From positions 19,848 through 60,216 of the forward strand of contig QHSO01000022.1 of assembly GCA_003220475.1 (NCBI GenBank): DNA of 40,369 nt, given 5' to 3'. This document shows, piece by piece, positions 8,873-16,453 of the stretch. The stretch comes from Candidatus Rokuibacteriota bacterium (lineage in GTDB: Bacteria > Methylomirabilota > Methylomirabilia > Rokubacteriales > CSP1-6). A program made the translations under genes and the position numbers. Positions within the stretch are counted from its first letter, which is position 1, and each line of letters begins with the position of its first letter. The notes below the pieces were generated by a model. The model worked only from the letters and a program-made list of their open reading frames with translations. It was not told the DNA's origin and did no database searches.

Positions 8873-9360
8873 TGACCGACGTCGAGCGCCTTCGTGGCGA
8901 GCTGTACGCCGCGTCCAAGAACCGTGCGCTGATGTACTGGCACGTGTTCGACGAGCTGCGGACGGCGCTCGGCGAGTCGCAGGCGAGCACGCTCATGGCG
9001 CGCGCCATCGAGGCGCGCGGCCGCGAGATCGGTCGGCAGTTCGCGCGTTACGCGCCGGTCGACCTGGCCGGCTTGCGCGACGCGTTCGTCGGCGGCGTGC
9101 CCGACGCGGGGCGGATGTTCGCGCCCCGCGTCGAGCGCTGTGACGCCGCCGCCCTGGACATCACGCTGCAGCGCTGCCCGCTGAAGGAGGCGTGGCAGGA
9201 GGCGGGGATCGCCGACGCTGACATCGCGACGCTCTGTCGGATCGCGGGCCGTGTCGACAACGGCACCTTCGAGGCGGCGGGATTCCAGTTCTCCGCAGAG
9301 ACCTGGCGGCCGGGCCGCGACGGCTGCTGCCATCTTCACATCCGCCCGGGGGCTCGCTGA
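8872..9360 (+). CDS. L-2-amino-thiazoline-4-carboxylate hydrolase-like protein
   Basis: A 162-residue soluble protein that I assign to the ATC hydrolase family (ATC_hyd; the founding enzyme opens the thiazoline ring of L-2-amino-thiazoline-4-carboxylate en route to L-cysteine). The family pattern is visible: YWHVFDELR near the N-terminus, a central CPLKEAWQEAGI, then LCRIAGRVDNGTFEAAGF and a C-terminal CCHLHIRPG. Cysteines in the CPLKE and CCH segments are conserved-looking and may be catalytic. Many family members act on unknown substrates, so the exact reaction is uncertain. Translation is coupled to the binding-protein gene (TGATG), suggesting that it processes an imported compound. Confidence 0.75.
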   Translation: MTDVERLRGELYAASKNRALMYWHVFDELRTALGESQASTLMARAIEARGREIGRQFARYAPVDLAGLRDAFVGGVPDAGRMFAPRVERCDAAALDITLQRCPLKEAWQEAGIADADIATLCRIAGRVDNGTFEAAGFQFSAETWRPGRDGCCHLHIRPGAR

Positions 9361-9410
9361 AGACACTGGCGCTCCGCCTGCTGCCCGGCGCCGCGCTCAC
9401 CGGCGTCACC

Positions 9411-10529
9411 GTGGCGCTTCTCGTCGTTCCCGCGCTCGAGCCGGTCGCCCTGTCGCTGCTGCCCGCCTATCCGCTCGTCTCGTTCTTCGCGGGAGCGCTA
9501 TTGGCCTGGCGGTTTCGCCGCTGGCGCGTGCTCGTCGCAACGCTGTCGCTGGCGGCGGCCGAGCGCGCGCTCGCCGCCGGCCTGGGCTCGTGGATACCCT
9601 TCGCGCACGTCGTGCTGGCGGCCACGTCCGCCGCGCTGCCGCTCAATCTCACCGCGCTCACCTGGCTGCCCGAGCGCGCGCGAGCGGTGTTCGCCGGCAG
9701 CGCCGTCCTCGTCGCCGCCGAGGCGCTCGCGGCCGGTCTGCTCATGCAGCCGGAGGCCGCGCCGGTCGCCGACGTGCTCGCGCGGCCGCTGGGCGATGGG
9801 CGCCTGCCGATGATCGGGATCTTCGCGTTCGCCGGCGCGCTGACCCTGGCGGCGCTGCGGCTGGTGATTCGCCCGCAGGCGCTCGAGTGCGGAATGTTCT
9901 GGGCGCTCATCAACGCGTTGCTCGCATGCGGCGTGGCGGCGCCCGCCTCGGCCTCCATCGCGCTGGCGGGCGCCGGGCTCGTGCTGCTCGTCTCGCTGAT
10001 CGAAACGTCCCATGCGATCGCCTATGGCGACGAGCTCACGGGGCTGCCGAGCCGCCGCGCGCTGACCGAGGCGCTCGGCGAGCTGGACGGCGTCTACACG
10101 ATCGCGATGGTGGACATCGATCATTTCAAGATGTTCAACGACACGTACGGGCACGACGCCGGCGACCAGCTGCTGCGGATGATCGGCGGGCGTCTGGCGC
10201 AAGTCGGCGGCGGCGGCCGCCCGTTCCGCTACGGCGGCGAAGAGTTCGCGGTGATCTTCACCGCCACCGTGCTCGACGACGCGCTGCCTCACCTCGAGGC
10301 GCTGCGTCACTCGATCGAGTCGACGGGCTTCGGTCTGCGCGGGCCCGAGCGCTCGCGACGCCACGACGGGACGCGGCCGACGCGCCCGATACAGCGCGTA
10401 TCGGTGTCGGTCTCGATCGGTGCCGCACAAGCCAGCCGGCGTGCGGCGCCGGCCCACGACGTGCTGGATGCCGCCGACGCGGCGCTGTATCGCGCCAAGC
10501 GCTCCGGCCGCAATCGAGTGTGTACGTGA
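9411..10529 (+). CDS. Membrane-bound GGDEF-domain diguanylate cyclase
   Basis: A 372-residue protein. Residues 1-200 are hydrophobic with roughly six membrane helices and no recognised sensor family. Residues 205-370 form a GGDEF domain that makes cyclic di-GMP from two GTP. Active-site parts are intact: DELTGLPSRRAL, VDIDHFKMFNDTYGHDAGD and RYGGEEF (275-279). The product-inhibition RxxD motif expected at 266-269 is replaced by GGGG, so classical I-site feedback should be absent. The C-terminus AADAALYRAKRSGRNRV is typical. The GTG start at 9411 begins immediately before helix 1; no better in-frame start exists after the previous gene. It lies 50 bp after the hydrolase and may share its transcript. 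A PilZ protein lies at 39343. Confidence 0.88.
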   Translation: MALLVVPALEPVALSLLPAYPLVSFFAGALLAWRFRRWRVLVATLSLAAAERALAAGLGSWIPFAHVVLAATSAALPLNLTALTWLPERARAVFAGSAVLVAAEALAAGLLMQPEAAPVADVLARPLGDGRLPMIGIFAFAGALTLAALRLVIRPQALECGMFWALINALLACGVAAPASASIALAGAGLVLLVSLIETSHAIAYGDELTGLPSRRALTEALGELDGVYTIAMVDIDHFKMFNDTYGHDAGDQLLRMIGGRLAQVGGGGRPFRYGGEEFAVIFTATVLDDALPHLEALRHSIESTGFGLRGPERSRRHDGTRPTRPIQRVSVSVSIGAAQASRRAAPAHDVLDAADAALYRAKRSGRNRVCT

Positions 10530-10538
10530 GCTACGCGG

Positions 10539-11990
10539 CTATGTAAGTGGGGGCCCCGAAATGGCTACGCCCCCTCGGACTCCCCGGCCAAACGCTCGCC
10601 AAATCGACTCTGGTGTCAGCGGCATATCGAGATGGCGGACCCCGAACGGCGAGAGGGCATCGACCACCGCGTTCACGACGGCCGGCGGCACGCCGATGTT
10701 GCCGGCCTCGCCGAGTCCCTTGGCCCCGAGCGGGTTGCGCTTCGTCGGGGAATGCATGTGGTGGATCTCGGCGTGCGGCACGTCGTCGGCGCGCGGCAGC
10801 GCGTAGTCCATCAGCGTGCCCGACAGCATGTGGCCCTCGGCGTCGAAGCGAACGGCCTCGAGCGCGATCTGGCCCCACGCCTGCGCGAGCGAGCCGTCGA
10901 GTTGACCATCGGCGAGCAGCGGGTTGACGATGGTGCCGGCGTCGTCGATCCACACGAGCCGCTCGAGCGTGAGCACGCCGGTCTCGCGCTCGATACGCAC
11001 GGCCGCCACGACCGCGCCACCGCTCCACACCTCGTGCTCCGCCGCCAGCACGTGCGAGGCCTCGAGCCCGGGCTCTTCGCCCGCCGGGAGCGGACCGTGC
11101 CAGGCCACTCGCGCGACGTCCGCCCAGCGCACGAAGCGATCCGGAACGCCGGCGATCGAGAAGCCGCCCGCGCCCAGCCGCACGTCGGCGGCGTGCGCCT
11201 CGAGCAGATGCGCGGCGAGCCGCCGCGCCTTCGCGACGACGGCGTCGGCCGCGTGAGCCAGCGCGCCGCCGCCGAGCGCGGTGCTGCGGCTGCCGAAGGT
11301 CCCGATGCCGGTCGGAATGACGTCGGTATCGCCGTGACGGACGTCGATCGCCTCGGGCTCGAGACCCAGGCGATCGGCCACGATCTGCGCGAACACGGTC
11401 TCGTGCCCCTGGCCGTGTGCGCTCGAGCCGGTGGCCGCGGTCGCGCGCCCGTTGGCCTCGATCCGCACGAGCCCGCGCTCCCAGCCGAGCGCCGAGGGCT
11501 CGACATAGACCGATAGCCCCACGCCCACGAGCTCGCCGCGGCGGCGTCGCTCGGCCTGCGCGCGACGCAGTTGCGCGTAGTCCGCACTCGCCATCACGCG
11601 CGCGAGCAGCCCGGGATAGTCACCGGAGTCGTAGCTCTCTCCGGTCGCGGTCGTGAACGGAAAGCGCTCGGGCGGCACGAGATTGCGACGTCGCAGCTCG
11701 GCGGGGTCCATCGCCAGCGCCCGCGCCGCCTCGTCGACGAGCCGCTCGATGAGGAAGGCCGCCTCGGGACGACCGGCGCCGCGGTAGGGGCCCACGGGCG
11801 GCGTGCTGGTGAACGCGCCGATGGCCTCGATGTCGACGTCGGTGATCGCATACGGGCCCGGCAGACAACGCACGTGATTGCGCGGCGTCCCCATCGCGGT
11901 GTAGCCGATGCTCGGCCCGAGCGGACACAGGATCCCACTTGAGCGGGCGTCCGAGTCGGCGTGCGAGCCACGGGATGAGCACCTCTTCAC
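10539..11990 (-). CDS. Xanthine dehydrogenase family molybdopterin-binding subunit, C-terminal fragment (broken gene)
   Basis: This ORF holds the C-terminal two-thirds of a molybdenum hydroxylase large subunit (CoxL/XdhB-like). Family motifs are PPVGPYRGAGRPEA, the long middle region with GSSAHGQGHET, and the ending NPLGAKGLGEAGNIGVPPAVVNA, with MPLTPESIWRAF near the C-terminus. GLGEAG contains the conserved active-site glutamate. Family similarity starts only near 11937; the first residues of the track ORF come from a different frame of the same gene. The last 11 or so residues (GGVAISGPPLT) are encoded by an intergenic repeat, so the natural C-terminus is probably lost. No FAD or 2Fe-2S subunit gene is adjacent. 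With the next entry it forms one interrupted gene. Confidence 0.8.
   Translation of the reverse strand: MKRCSSRGSHADSDARSSGILCPLGPSIGYTAMGTPRNHVRCLPGPYAITDVDIEAIGAFTSTPPVGPYRGAGRPEAAFLIERLVDEAARALAMDPAELRRRNLVPPERFPFTTATGESYDSGDYPGLLARVMASADYAQLRRAQAERRRRGELVGVGLSVYVEPSALGWERGLVRIEANGRATAATGSSAHGQGHETVFAQIVADRLGLEPEAIDVRHGDTDVIPTGIGTFGSRSTALGGGALAHAADAVVAKARRLAAHLLEAHAADVRLGAGGFSIAGVPDRFVRWADVARVAWHGPLPAGEEPGLEASHVLAAEHEVWSGGAVVAAVRIERETGVLTLERLVWIDDAGTIVNPLLADGQLDGSLAQAWGQIALEAVRFDAEGHMLSGTLMDYALPRADDVPHAEIHHMHSPTKRNPLGAKGLGEAGNIGVPPAVVNAVVDALSPFGVRHLDMPLTPESIWRAFGRGVRGGVAISGPPLT
10549..10577. repeat. Convergent-junction repeat, copy 1
   Basis: GGGGGCCCCGAAATGG (10549-10564) is followed by CTACGCCCCCTCG. 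The same 16-mer and a similar second block occur at 21568 and 35917, in the same orientation. GGGGGC and GCCCCC can pair across a 14-nt loop. The element lies at the junction of the GGDEF gene (plus) and the broken molybdopterin gene (minus), and overlaps the last codons of the latter. Confidence 0.7.
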
Positions 11991-12717
11991 GATACGGCCC
12001 GCCCTTGACGCCGAATCCGCCGCCGACGTCGGGGGCGATGACGCGCACGCGCGCGGGCATCAGGCCGAGCAGTCGCGCGACCTCGTCGCGGATCCGGTGG
12101 GGGACCTGCGTCGAGGACCAGATCGTGAGCGCGTCGTCGGCCCAGCGCGCGGCGACGCCGCGCGGCTCCAGGGGCACGCCGGCCAGCCGCGCCTGGCGCA
12201 CCTCGACGGCCACCGTGCGGTGGGCGGCCGCGAACGCGCGATCGGTGTCGGCGGTTCGGATCGCATACGTGAAGCAACGATTGTCTTCGCGCCCGACGAT
12301 TGGCGGTGCCCCGGGCGCCAGCGCGGTGTCGGGCTCGGCAGCGCCTGGCAGCGCCGCCCACTCCGCGCGTACCAGTGCCGCCGCGTCGTGCGCGAGCACG
12401 GCCGACTCGGCCACCACCAGCGCCACCGGCGTGCCCTGACAGCGGACAACGTCACCGGCGACGAACACCATCTCCGGGACGACCATGCCCTCGATGACGC
12501 GCGCCATGCCGATCGGTGGAAACGCGTCGACGTCGGCGGCGGTGATGACCGCGATGACGCCCGGGGCCTTGCGCGCGGCCTCGACGTCGAGCTCGACGAG
12601 CCGCGCATGGGCGTGCGAACTGCGCACGAAGACGACGTGGGCGATGCCGTCGATCGACAGATCGTCGAGGAATCGGCCTTCGCCGCGCAGCAACGGCGCG
12701 TCCTCGCGACGGCGCAT
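11620..12717 (-). CDS. Xanthine dehydrogenase family molybdopterin-binding subunit, N-terminal fragment (broken gene)
   Basis: Residues 1 to about 260 match the N-terminal part of the CoxL/XdhB-type large subunit: RRREDAPLLRGEGRFLDDL, VRSSHAHARL, the domain with PGVIAVITAADV, and VIAPDVGGGFGVKGG with the molybdopterin-contacting glycines. At RPLKW (11935-11937) family similarity stops and the frame runs on as out-of-frame sequence to 11620. The expected next segment (family consensus like EDR...H) is missing and similarity resumes in another frame, so about 40 codons appear deleted with a frame change, at a GGATCC hexamer. The start is uncertain: ATG 12717 lacks a ribosome site, whereas CTG 12738 has GAGGAGG eight bases upstream and restores the family-like SHVGRA lead. 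Confidence 0.8.
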   Translation of the reverse strand: MRRREDAPLLRGEGRFLDDLSIDGIAHVVFVRSSHAHARLVELDVEAARKAPGVIAVITAADVDAFPPIGMARVIEGMVVPEMVFVAGDVVRCQGTPVALVVAESAVLAHDAAALVRAEWAALPGAAEPDTALAPGAPPIVGREDNRCFTYAIRTADTDRAFAAAHRTVAVEVRQARLAGVPLEPRGVAARWADDALTIWSSTQVPHRIRDEVARLLGLMPARVRVIAPDVGGGFGVKGGPYREEVLIPWLARRLGRPLKWDPVSARAEHRLHRDGDAAQSRALSAGPVCDHRRRHRGHRRVHQHAARGPLPRRRSSRGGLPHRAARRRGGAGAGDGPRRAATSQSRAARALSVHDRDRRELRLR

Positions 12718-12780
12718 GGCGCGACCGACGTGACTCAGGCGGCGAACCTCCTCGGCGGCGCGGGCGGCATGACGGTGTCC

Positions 12781-12794
12781 GGATTGTACAATCC
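12781..12794. promoter_or_regulatory. 14-bp perfect palindrome GGATTGTACAATCC upstream of the 12799 gene
   Basis: GGATTGTACAATCC is its own reverse complement and ends four bases before the ATG at 12799, in the short divergent space between the broken molybdopterin gene and the BamE-like/JmjC/MFS cassette. It is the most AT-rich spot nearby. It could be an operator for a dimeric regulator, or an overlapping -10 region for a nearly leaderless transcript. The symmetry is seen directly; the function is inferred. Confidence 0.4.
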
Positions 12795-12798
12795 CGCC

Positions 12799-14139
12799 AT
12801 GTGCCGCCCTACCCTCGGTAGGACAAGCGCGTGGGGTGGCCTCGCCCTTGCCGCCGCCGTGCTGGCGACGGCGCCGAGCGACGTCGCGGCCCAGGTCTTC
12901 ATCTCGACCTCGCCGCGCCCGGACATCACCATCGGCCCGCTCTTCGTCGGGGCCACCGCGCCGGCGGAGCTGACCGCGCCCGTCAACGTCACGGTGACGT
13001 GGAATCTCGTCCAGCGTCGCGGCGGTCAGCCCTACGTCCGGACGCTCGCGCTGCTGTGGCCATCCGAGATCGCCGCGCCGACGGCGCCCGGCTCCGCCGA
13101 TCCGGTGCTCGTCAACTACGTCGAGTCGCGCGGCTTCAGCTCGACGGGGTCCGGACGGCTCCTCCTACGGGCGCGCAACCAGAGCCAGCTCGGCCTGCTG
13201 GCGCCCGGGGAGAATCTGACCGTGACGGCGTCGTACGTTTCGTTCGTGCGGCGCGACGCGCCGCCGCAGGCCGGCTCGGGCTCGCTCGTCTGGATTCCGC
13301 CCACGCCGCATCTCGGCGACTCGCGTTGGGTGCTGACTCTCCCCTTTCCCGTGCGCGGCATGATCGCCCCGAAGCCAGCGACGTGGCTCGAGGACGTCTT
13401 CTGGGGTCGGCGCAACGCGCTCGCGCTCTCGTGGGGCGACGTCGGCTCGATCGCCTTCTACCCGCTGTACCACGAGCACCGCGATCGAATCCTGCACCTC
13501 GCGCGCGAGTACTCGAGGCTGCTCGTCAACTTCCCCGATGCGGGCCACCTGCGCATCGAGGGCATCGAGCCGGTGGCCGCCGTGCGTGGCGGCAGCCGGC
13601 TGCGCGCCGGCACGGAGACCGTGTCGCTTCCGCTGAACACCGTCGACGCCGCCCCGCAGACGCTGAAGGTGCAGTACGCGTACTATCGCGGCATCTTCGC
13701 GTGGCGGCCGGTGCTCATCTCGCTCGGCCTGCTCGTCCTCGGCAATCTCACGGGTCTCTTGATGGTGAGCGGCCGTCTCTCGACGCTGGTGCGCACCCGC
13801 CTGCGCGTCGCGCGCGGCGCGCCGGAGGACGATGATGCGACGACGCCGATGCCGGATCGGCTGGCCGACATCCGGCCCGGCGAGTCGACGTACGACGACG
13901 TCGTGCGGTGCTGTGGCCTGCCGGAGGAAGAGCACCATCGCGTCGCCTCGGGGTCCAGGCGCACGCTGGTCTATCGTGAGACGCGGCGCCAGCCCGAGCG
14001 CGGCCTGCGCGTGGGCTGGCTCACCACCGTGCGGCACTGGGACATCGAGCGCTACGAAGCGGAGATCGAGCTCGACGGCGAGCGGGTCCAGGACGTCGTC
14101 ATGCACGTGCGCCGCGCGCGCACGAGCTCGCCGGATTGA
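12799..14139 (+). CDS. Exported single-pass membrane protein with C-terminal BamE/SmpA-like domain
   Basis: A 446-residue protein of a family I do not recognise as a whole. Residues 1-32 are a Sec signal peptide (cleavage near DVAA-Q). Residues 33-300 are a beta-rich periplasmic region. A membrane helix lies at about 303-324 (PVLISLGLLVLGNLTGLLMV), followed by arginines that place the tail inside. The tail (354-440) has the pattern of the SmpA/OmlA/BamE fold: DIRPGESTYDDVVRCCGLPEE, then a spaced LVYR strand and YEAEIELDGERVQDVVMHV. That fold is usually periplasmic, so a cytoplasmic copy is odd. The ATG at 12799 is just after a perfect palindrome. Its TGA overlaps the TTG of the next gene by four bases. 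Confidence 0.7.
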   Translation: MCRPTLGRTSAWGGLALAAAVLATAPSDVAAQVFISTSPRPDITIGPLFVGATAPAELTAPVNVTVTWNLVQRRGGQPYVRTLALLWPSEIAAPTAPGSADPVLVNYVESRGFSSTGSGRLLLRARNQSQLGLLAPGENLTVTASYVSFVRRDAPPQAGSGSLVWIPPTPHLGDSRWVLTLPFPVRGMIAPKPATWLEDVFWGRRNALALSWGDVGSIAFYPLYHEHRDRILHLAREYSRLLVNFPDAGHLRIEGIEPVAAVRGGSRLRAGTETVSLPLNTVDAAPQTLKVQYAYYRGIFAWRPVLISLGLLVLGNLTGLLMVSGRLSTLVRTRLRVARGAPEDDDATTPMPDRLADIRPGESTYDDVVRCCGLPEEEHHRVASGSRRTLVYRETRRQPERGLRVGWLTTVRHWDIERYEAEIELDGERVQDVVMHVRRARTSSPD

Positions 14140-15140
14140 GCCCGATACCCGCGAGCACGCGCGCGCGGCTGCGCTCGCCGCTCGCCTCCTGGTTCACCGG
14201 CACGGCGGCGGTGCGCCGTTTCCGGCGACGCGTGCTGGGCCGCCGCGTGGCCCTCGTGCCGCCGCGTGACGGCACGTGGCGTGCGCTCGTGCCGTCCTTC
14301 GCCGCGGCGGTCGCGCTCGCGCGCGGTGGCGTGCCGTTCCAGATCGCCTTCGAGCGCCGCTACGATCGCTCGGGCGACGCGCGGCGACTGACGCGAGCGC
14401 TCGCGCGCGGGGCCACCGTCTTCTTCCCACAGGCGCACCAGGTGCTGCCGCGCGTCGCCCGGCTGATGGTCGCCCTGCGCGAGGAGCTGCTCGGTCCCCG
14501 GCGCGACGAATCGTCGTTTCTTTTTCTGGTGGAGGGCCGCGGCCGTGAGGGCATGGGTCTGCACCACGACGGCGACGTGGATGCGTTCTGGGTGCAGCTC
14601 GAGGGCCGTCGAACGGTGACGCTCGGTCCTCCCGTCGCGCCGCGCACGCCGCTCGACCTCGACGGGCGCCGGCGCGGCGAGGCCGGCTGGCACACGCTCG
14701 ATCTGCCGCCGGGCTCGCTCCTCTACCTGCCGCCGCGCATCCCGCACACGGTCGTGTGCCACGGCCGCTCGCTGGCGCTGTCGCTGACGTGGTCGCGCCG
14801 CCGCGCGCGCGTGCCACGCACCGCGTGGGACGTCGTGTCGGGCCGCGCCTCACCGCGGCCCCGTCAGGATCCGCGCTGGCTCTGGACGCAGGTGCCGGTG
14901 ACGGCCGGCGCCGTCGATCGCGTGCGGCGCCGCTTCCGACTGCACACACCCGAGGGCGCGGCGTGGGTGCCGGCACGTGCGCACGCGCTCGCGGGGCGGC
15001 TGGCCGGCATGCCGGCCGTCGCCGCCAGCACGGCCGCGGCGGCGCCGCTCGTCGAGCTCGGTGTGCTCGCACCCGAGGATTTGCCGCTCGTGCTGGTCCC
15101 AGACGCGCCGCACGCGCTCGACGGCTGGCGCTTCGCGTGA
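14136..15140 (+). CDS. JmjC/cupin-type Fe(II) 2-oxoglutarate-dependent oxygenase
   Basis: A 334-residue soluble protein with a central JmjC-like cupin (about residues 95-220). The metal triad is visible as H143-x-D145 in GLHHDGD and H204 in RIPHTVV. A strand FWVQLEGRRTV lies after the HxD motif and PPGSLLYLPPR before the last ligand, as in ribosomal-oxygenase-type (YcfD/NO66-like) JmjC proteins. Such enzymes hydroxylate protein side chains using oxygen and 2-oxoglutarate; here the substrate is unknown. The C-terminal 110 residues resemble a winged-helix-like extension but are not assigned. The start is TTG, overlapping the previous stop as TTGA, and its own stop overlaps the MFS start as GTGA, so three genes are translationally linked. 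Confidence 0.75.
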   Translation: MSPIPASTRARLRSPLASWFTGTAAVRRFRRRVLGRRVALVPPRDGTWRALVPSFAAAVALARGGVPFQIAFERRYDRSGDARRLTRALARGATVFFPQAHQVLPRVARLMVALREELLGPRRDESSFLFLVEGRGREGMGLHHDGDVDAFWVQLEGRRTVTLGPPVAPRTPLDLDGRRRGEAGWHTLDLPPGSLLYLPPRIPHTVVCHGRSLALSLTWSRRRARVPRTAWDVVSGRASPRPRQDPRWLWTQVPVTAGAVDRVRRRFRLHTPEGAAWVPARAHALAGRLAGMPAVAASTAAAAPLVELGVLAPEDLPLVLVPDAPHALDGWRFA

Positions 15141-16453
15141 TCGATCCGCGGCGCCTGCCGTTCTTCTACGGCTGGATCGTCGTCGCCGTCGCCTTCGTCA
15201 CGATGGGCATCGGCGTGAACACGCGCACGGCGTTCTCGCTGCTGTTCCCGCCGATCCTCGCCGAGTTCGGCTGGGATCGCGCGGTCACCGCCGGCGCGTT
15301 CTCCGTCGGTTTTCTCGTGGCGACCGCGTACGTGCCGTTTCTCGGGATGGCGATGGACCGCTGGGGGCCGCGCGTCGTGATCCCGATCGGCATCGTGATC
15401 ACGAGCCTCGGGCTGGCGCTGGCGCCGCTCACGAGCCGGCCGTGGCACCTGCACGTCACGCTCGGCGCCCTCGTCGGCGGCGGCTCGATCTTCATGACGT
15501 ACATCGGTCATTCGCTGTTCCTGCCGCACTGGTTCGTGCGTCGTCGCGGCCTGGCGATCGGTATCGCGTTCTCCGGCGTGGGCATCGGCTCGATGCTGCT
15601 GTTCCCCTGGCTCGGCCGGCTCATCGCCGCCTCGGGCTGGCGTGCGGCGTGCTGGGCGCTCGTGGTCCTGCTCACCGTCGTGCTGCTGCCGCTGAACGTC
15701 ACGCTGCCGCGGGGCCGCCCGGAAGACGTCGGACTCGCCGCCGACGGCGATCCCGCGGCCGGCACGGCGGGTGCGATTCCCGTCGACAACGTCGTCGACC
15801 GCGCGTGGGCGTCCATCGACTGGACGCTGCGCCGCGCGCTGCGCACGGCGCGCTTCTGGTGGCTCTTCCTCGGATTCTTCACCGCGCTGCTGGTCTGGTA
15901 CATGGTGCAGGCTCACCAGACAAAATATCTGCTCGACGTCGGCTTCGACGGCGAGCGCGCCGCCTACGCCCTCGGCCTGGTCGGGCTCACGGGCATCGTT
16001 GGCCAGATCGCGCTCGGCTGGCTCTCCGATCGTGTGGGCCGCGAGTGGGCGTGGACGCTGGCCGGGCTCGGCTTCGCCGTCTGCTATGCGGCGCTGCTGG
16101 CGCTGCCGGCGCATCCCTCGTCGGCGTTGCTCTATGTGATGATCGCGTCGCAGGGCCTGCTCGGCTACGGCCTGGCGTCGGTGTTCGGCGCAATCGCGGC
16201 CGAGATCTTCCAGGGCAAGCACTACGGAACGATCTTCGGCACGCTGACCCTCGGCGCCAACGCGGGCGCCGCGTTCGGGCCGTGGGTCGCCGGCGCCATT
16301 TACGACCGCACCGGCTCCTACACGGCGGCGTGGCTGCTGGCCATCGGCGCGTGCGCGCTGTCGGTCGCCGCGATCTGGCTCGCCGCGCCCCGGCGCGTGC
16401 GCGCCGTGGCCGGCCGGATTAGGACTGCATCAGGCGGGGTAGCAGCGCGCTGA
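15137..16453 (+). CDS. MFS transporter (oxalate/formate or monocarboxylate type)
   Basis: A 438-residue inner-membrane protein with twelve predicted helices in two six-helix halves, separated by a loop at about residues 195-235. The N-terminal FFYGWIVVAVAFVTMGIGV start and GMAMDRWGPR loop 2-3 motif, repeated in the second half as GWLSDRVGRE, are typical of the OFA/monocarboxylate branch of the major facilitator superfamily. The substrate cannot be predicted. GTG at 15137 overlaps the oxygenase stop (GTGA), so the ORF-track start at 14756 is rejected. The last 35 bases overlap the convergent sirtuin gene. Its place in a cassette with an oxygenase suggests transport of a substrate or product of that enzyme. 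Confidence 0.88.
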   Translation: MIDPRRLPFFYGWIVVAVAFVTMGIGVNTRTAFSLLFPPILAEFGWDRAVTAGAFSVGFLVATAYVPFLGMAMDRWGPRVVIPIGIVITSLGLALAPLTSRPWHLHVTLGALVGGGSIFMTYIGHSLFLPHWFVRRRGLAIGIAFSGVGIGSMLLFPWLGRLIAASGWRAACWALVVLLTVVLLPLNVTLPRGRPEDVGLAADGDPAAGTAGAIPVDNVVDRAWASIDWTLRRALRTARFWWLFLGFFTALLVWYMVQAHQTKYLLDVGFDGERAAYALGLVGLTGIVGQIALGWLSDRVGREWAWTLAGLGFAVCYAALLALPAHPSSALLYVMIASQGLLGYGLASVFGAIAAEIFQGKHYGTIFGTLTLGANAGAAFGPWVAGAIYDRTGSYTAAWLLAIGACALSVAAIWLAAPRRVRAVAGRIRTASGGVAAR

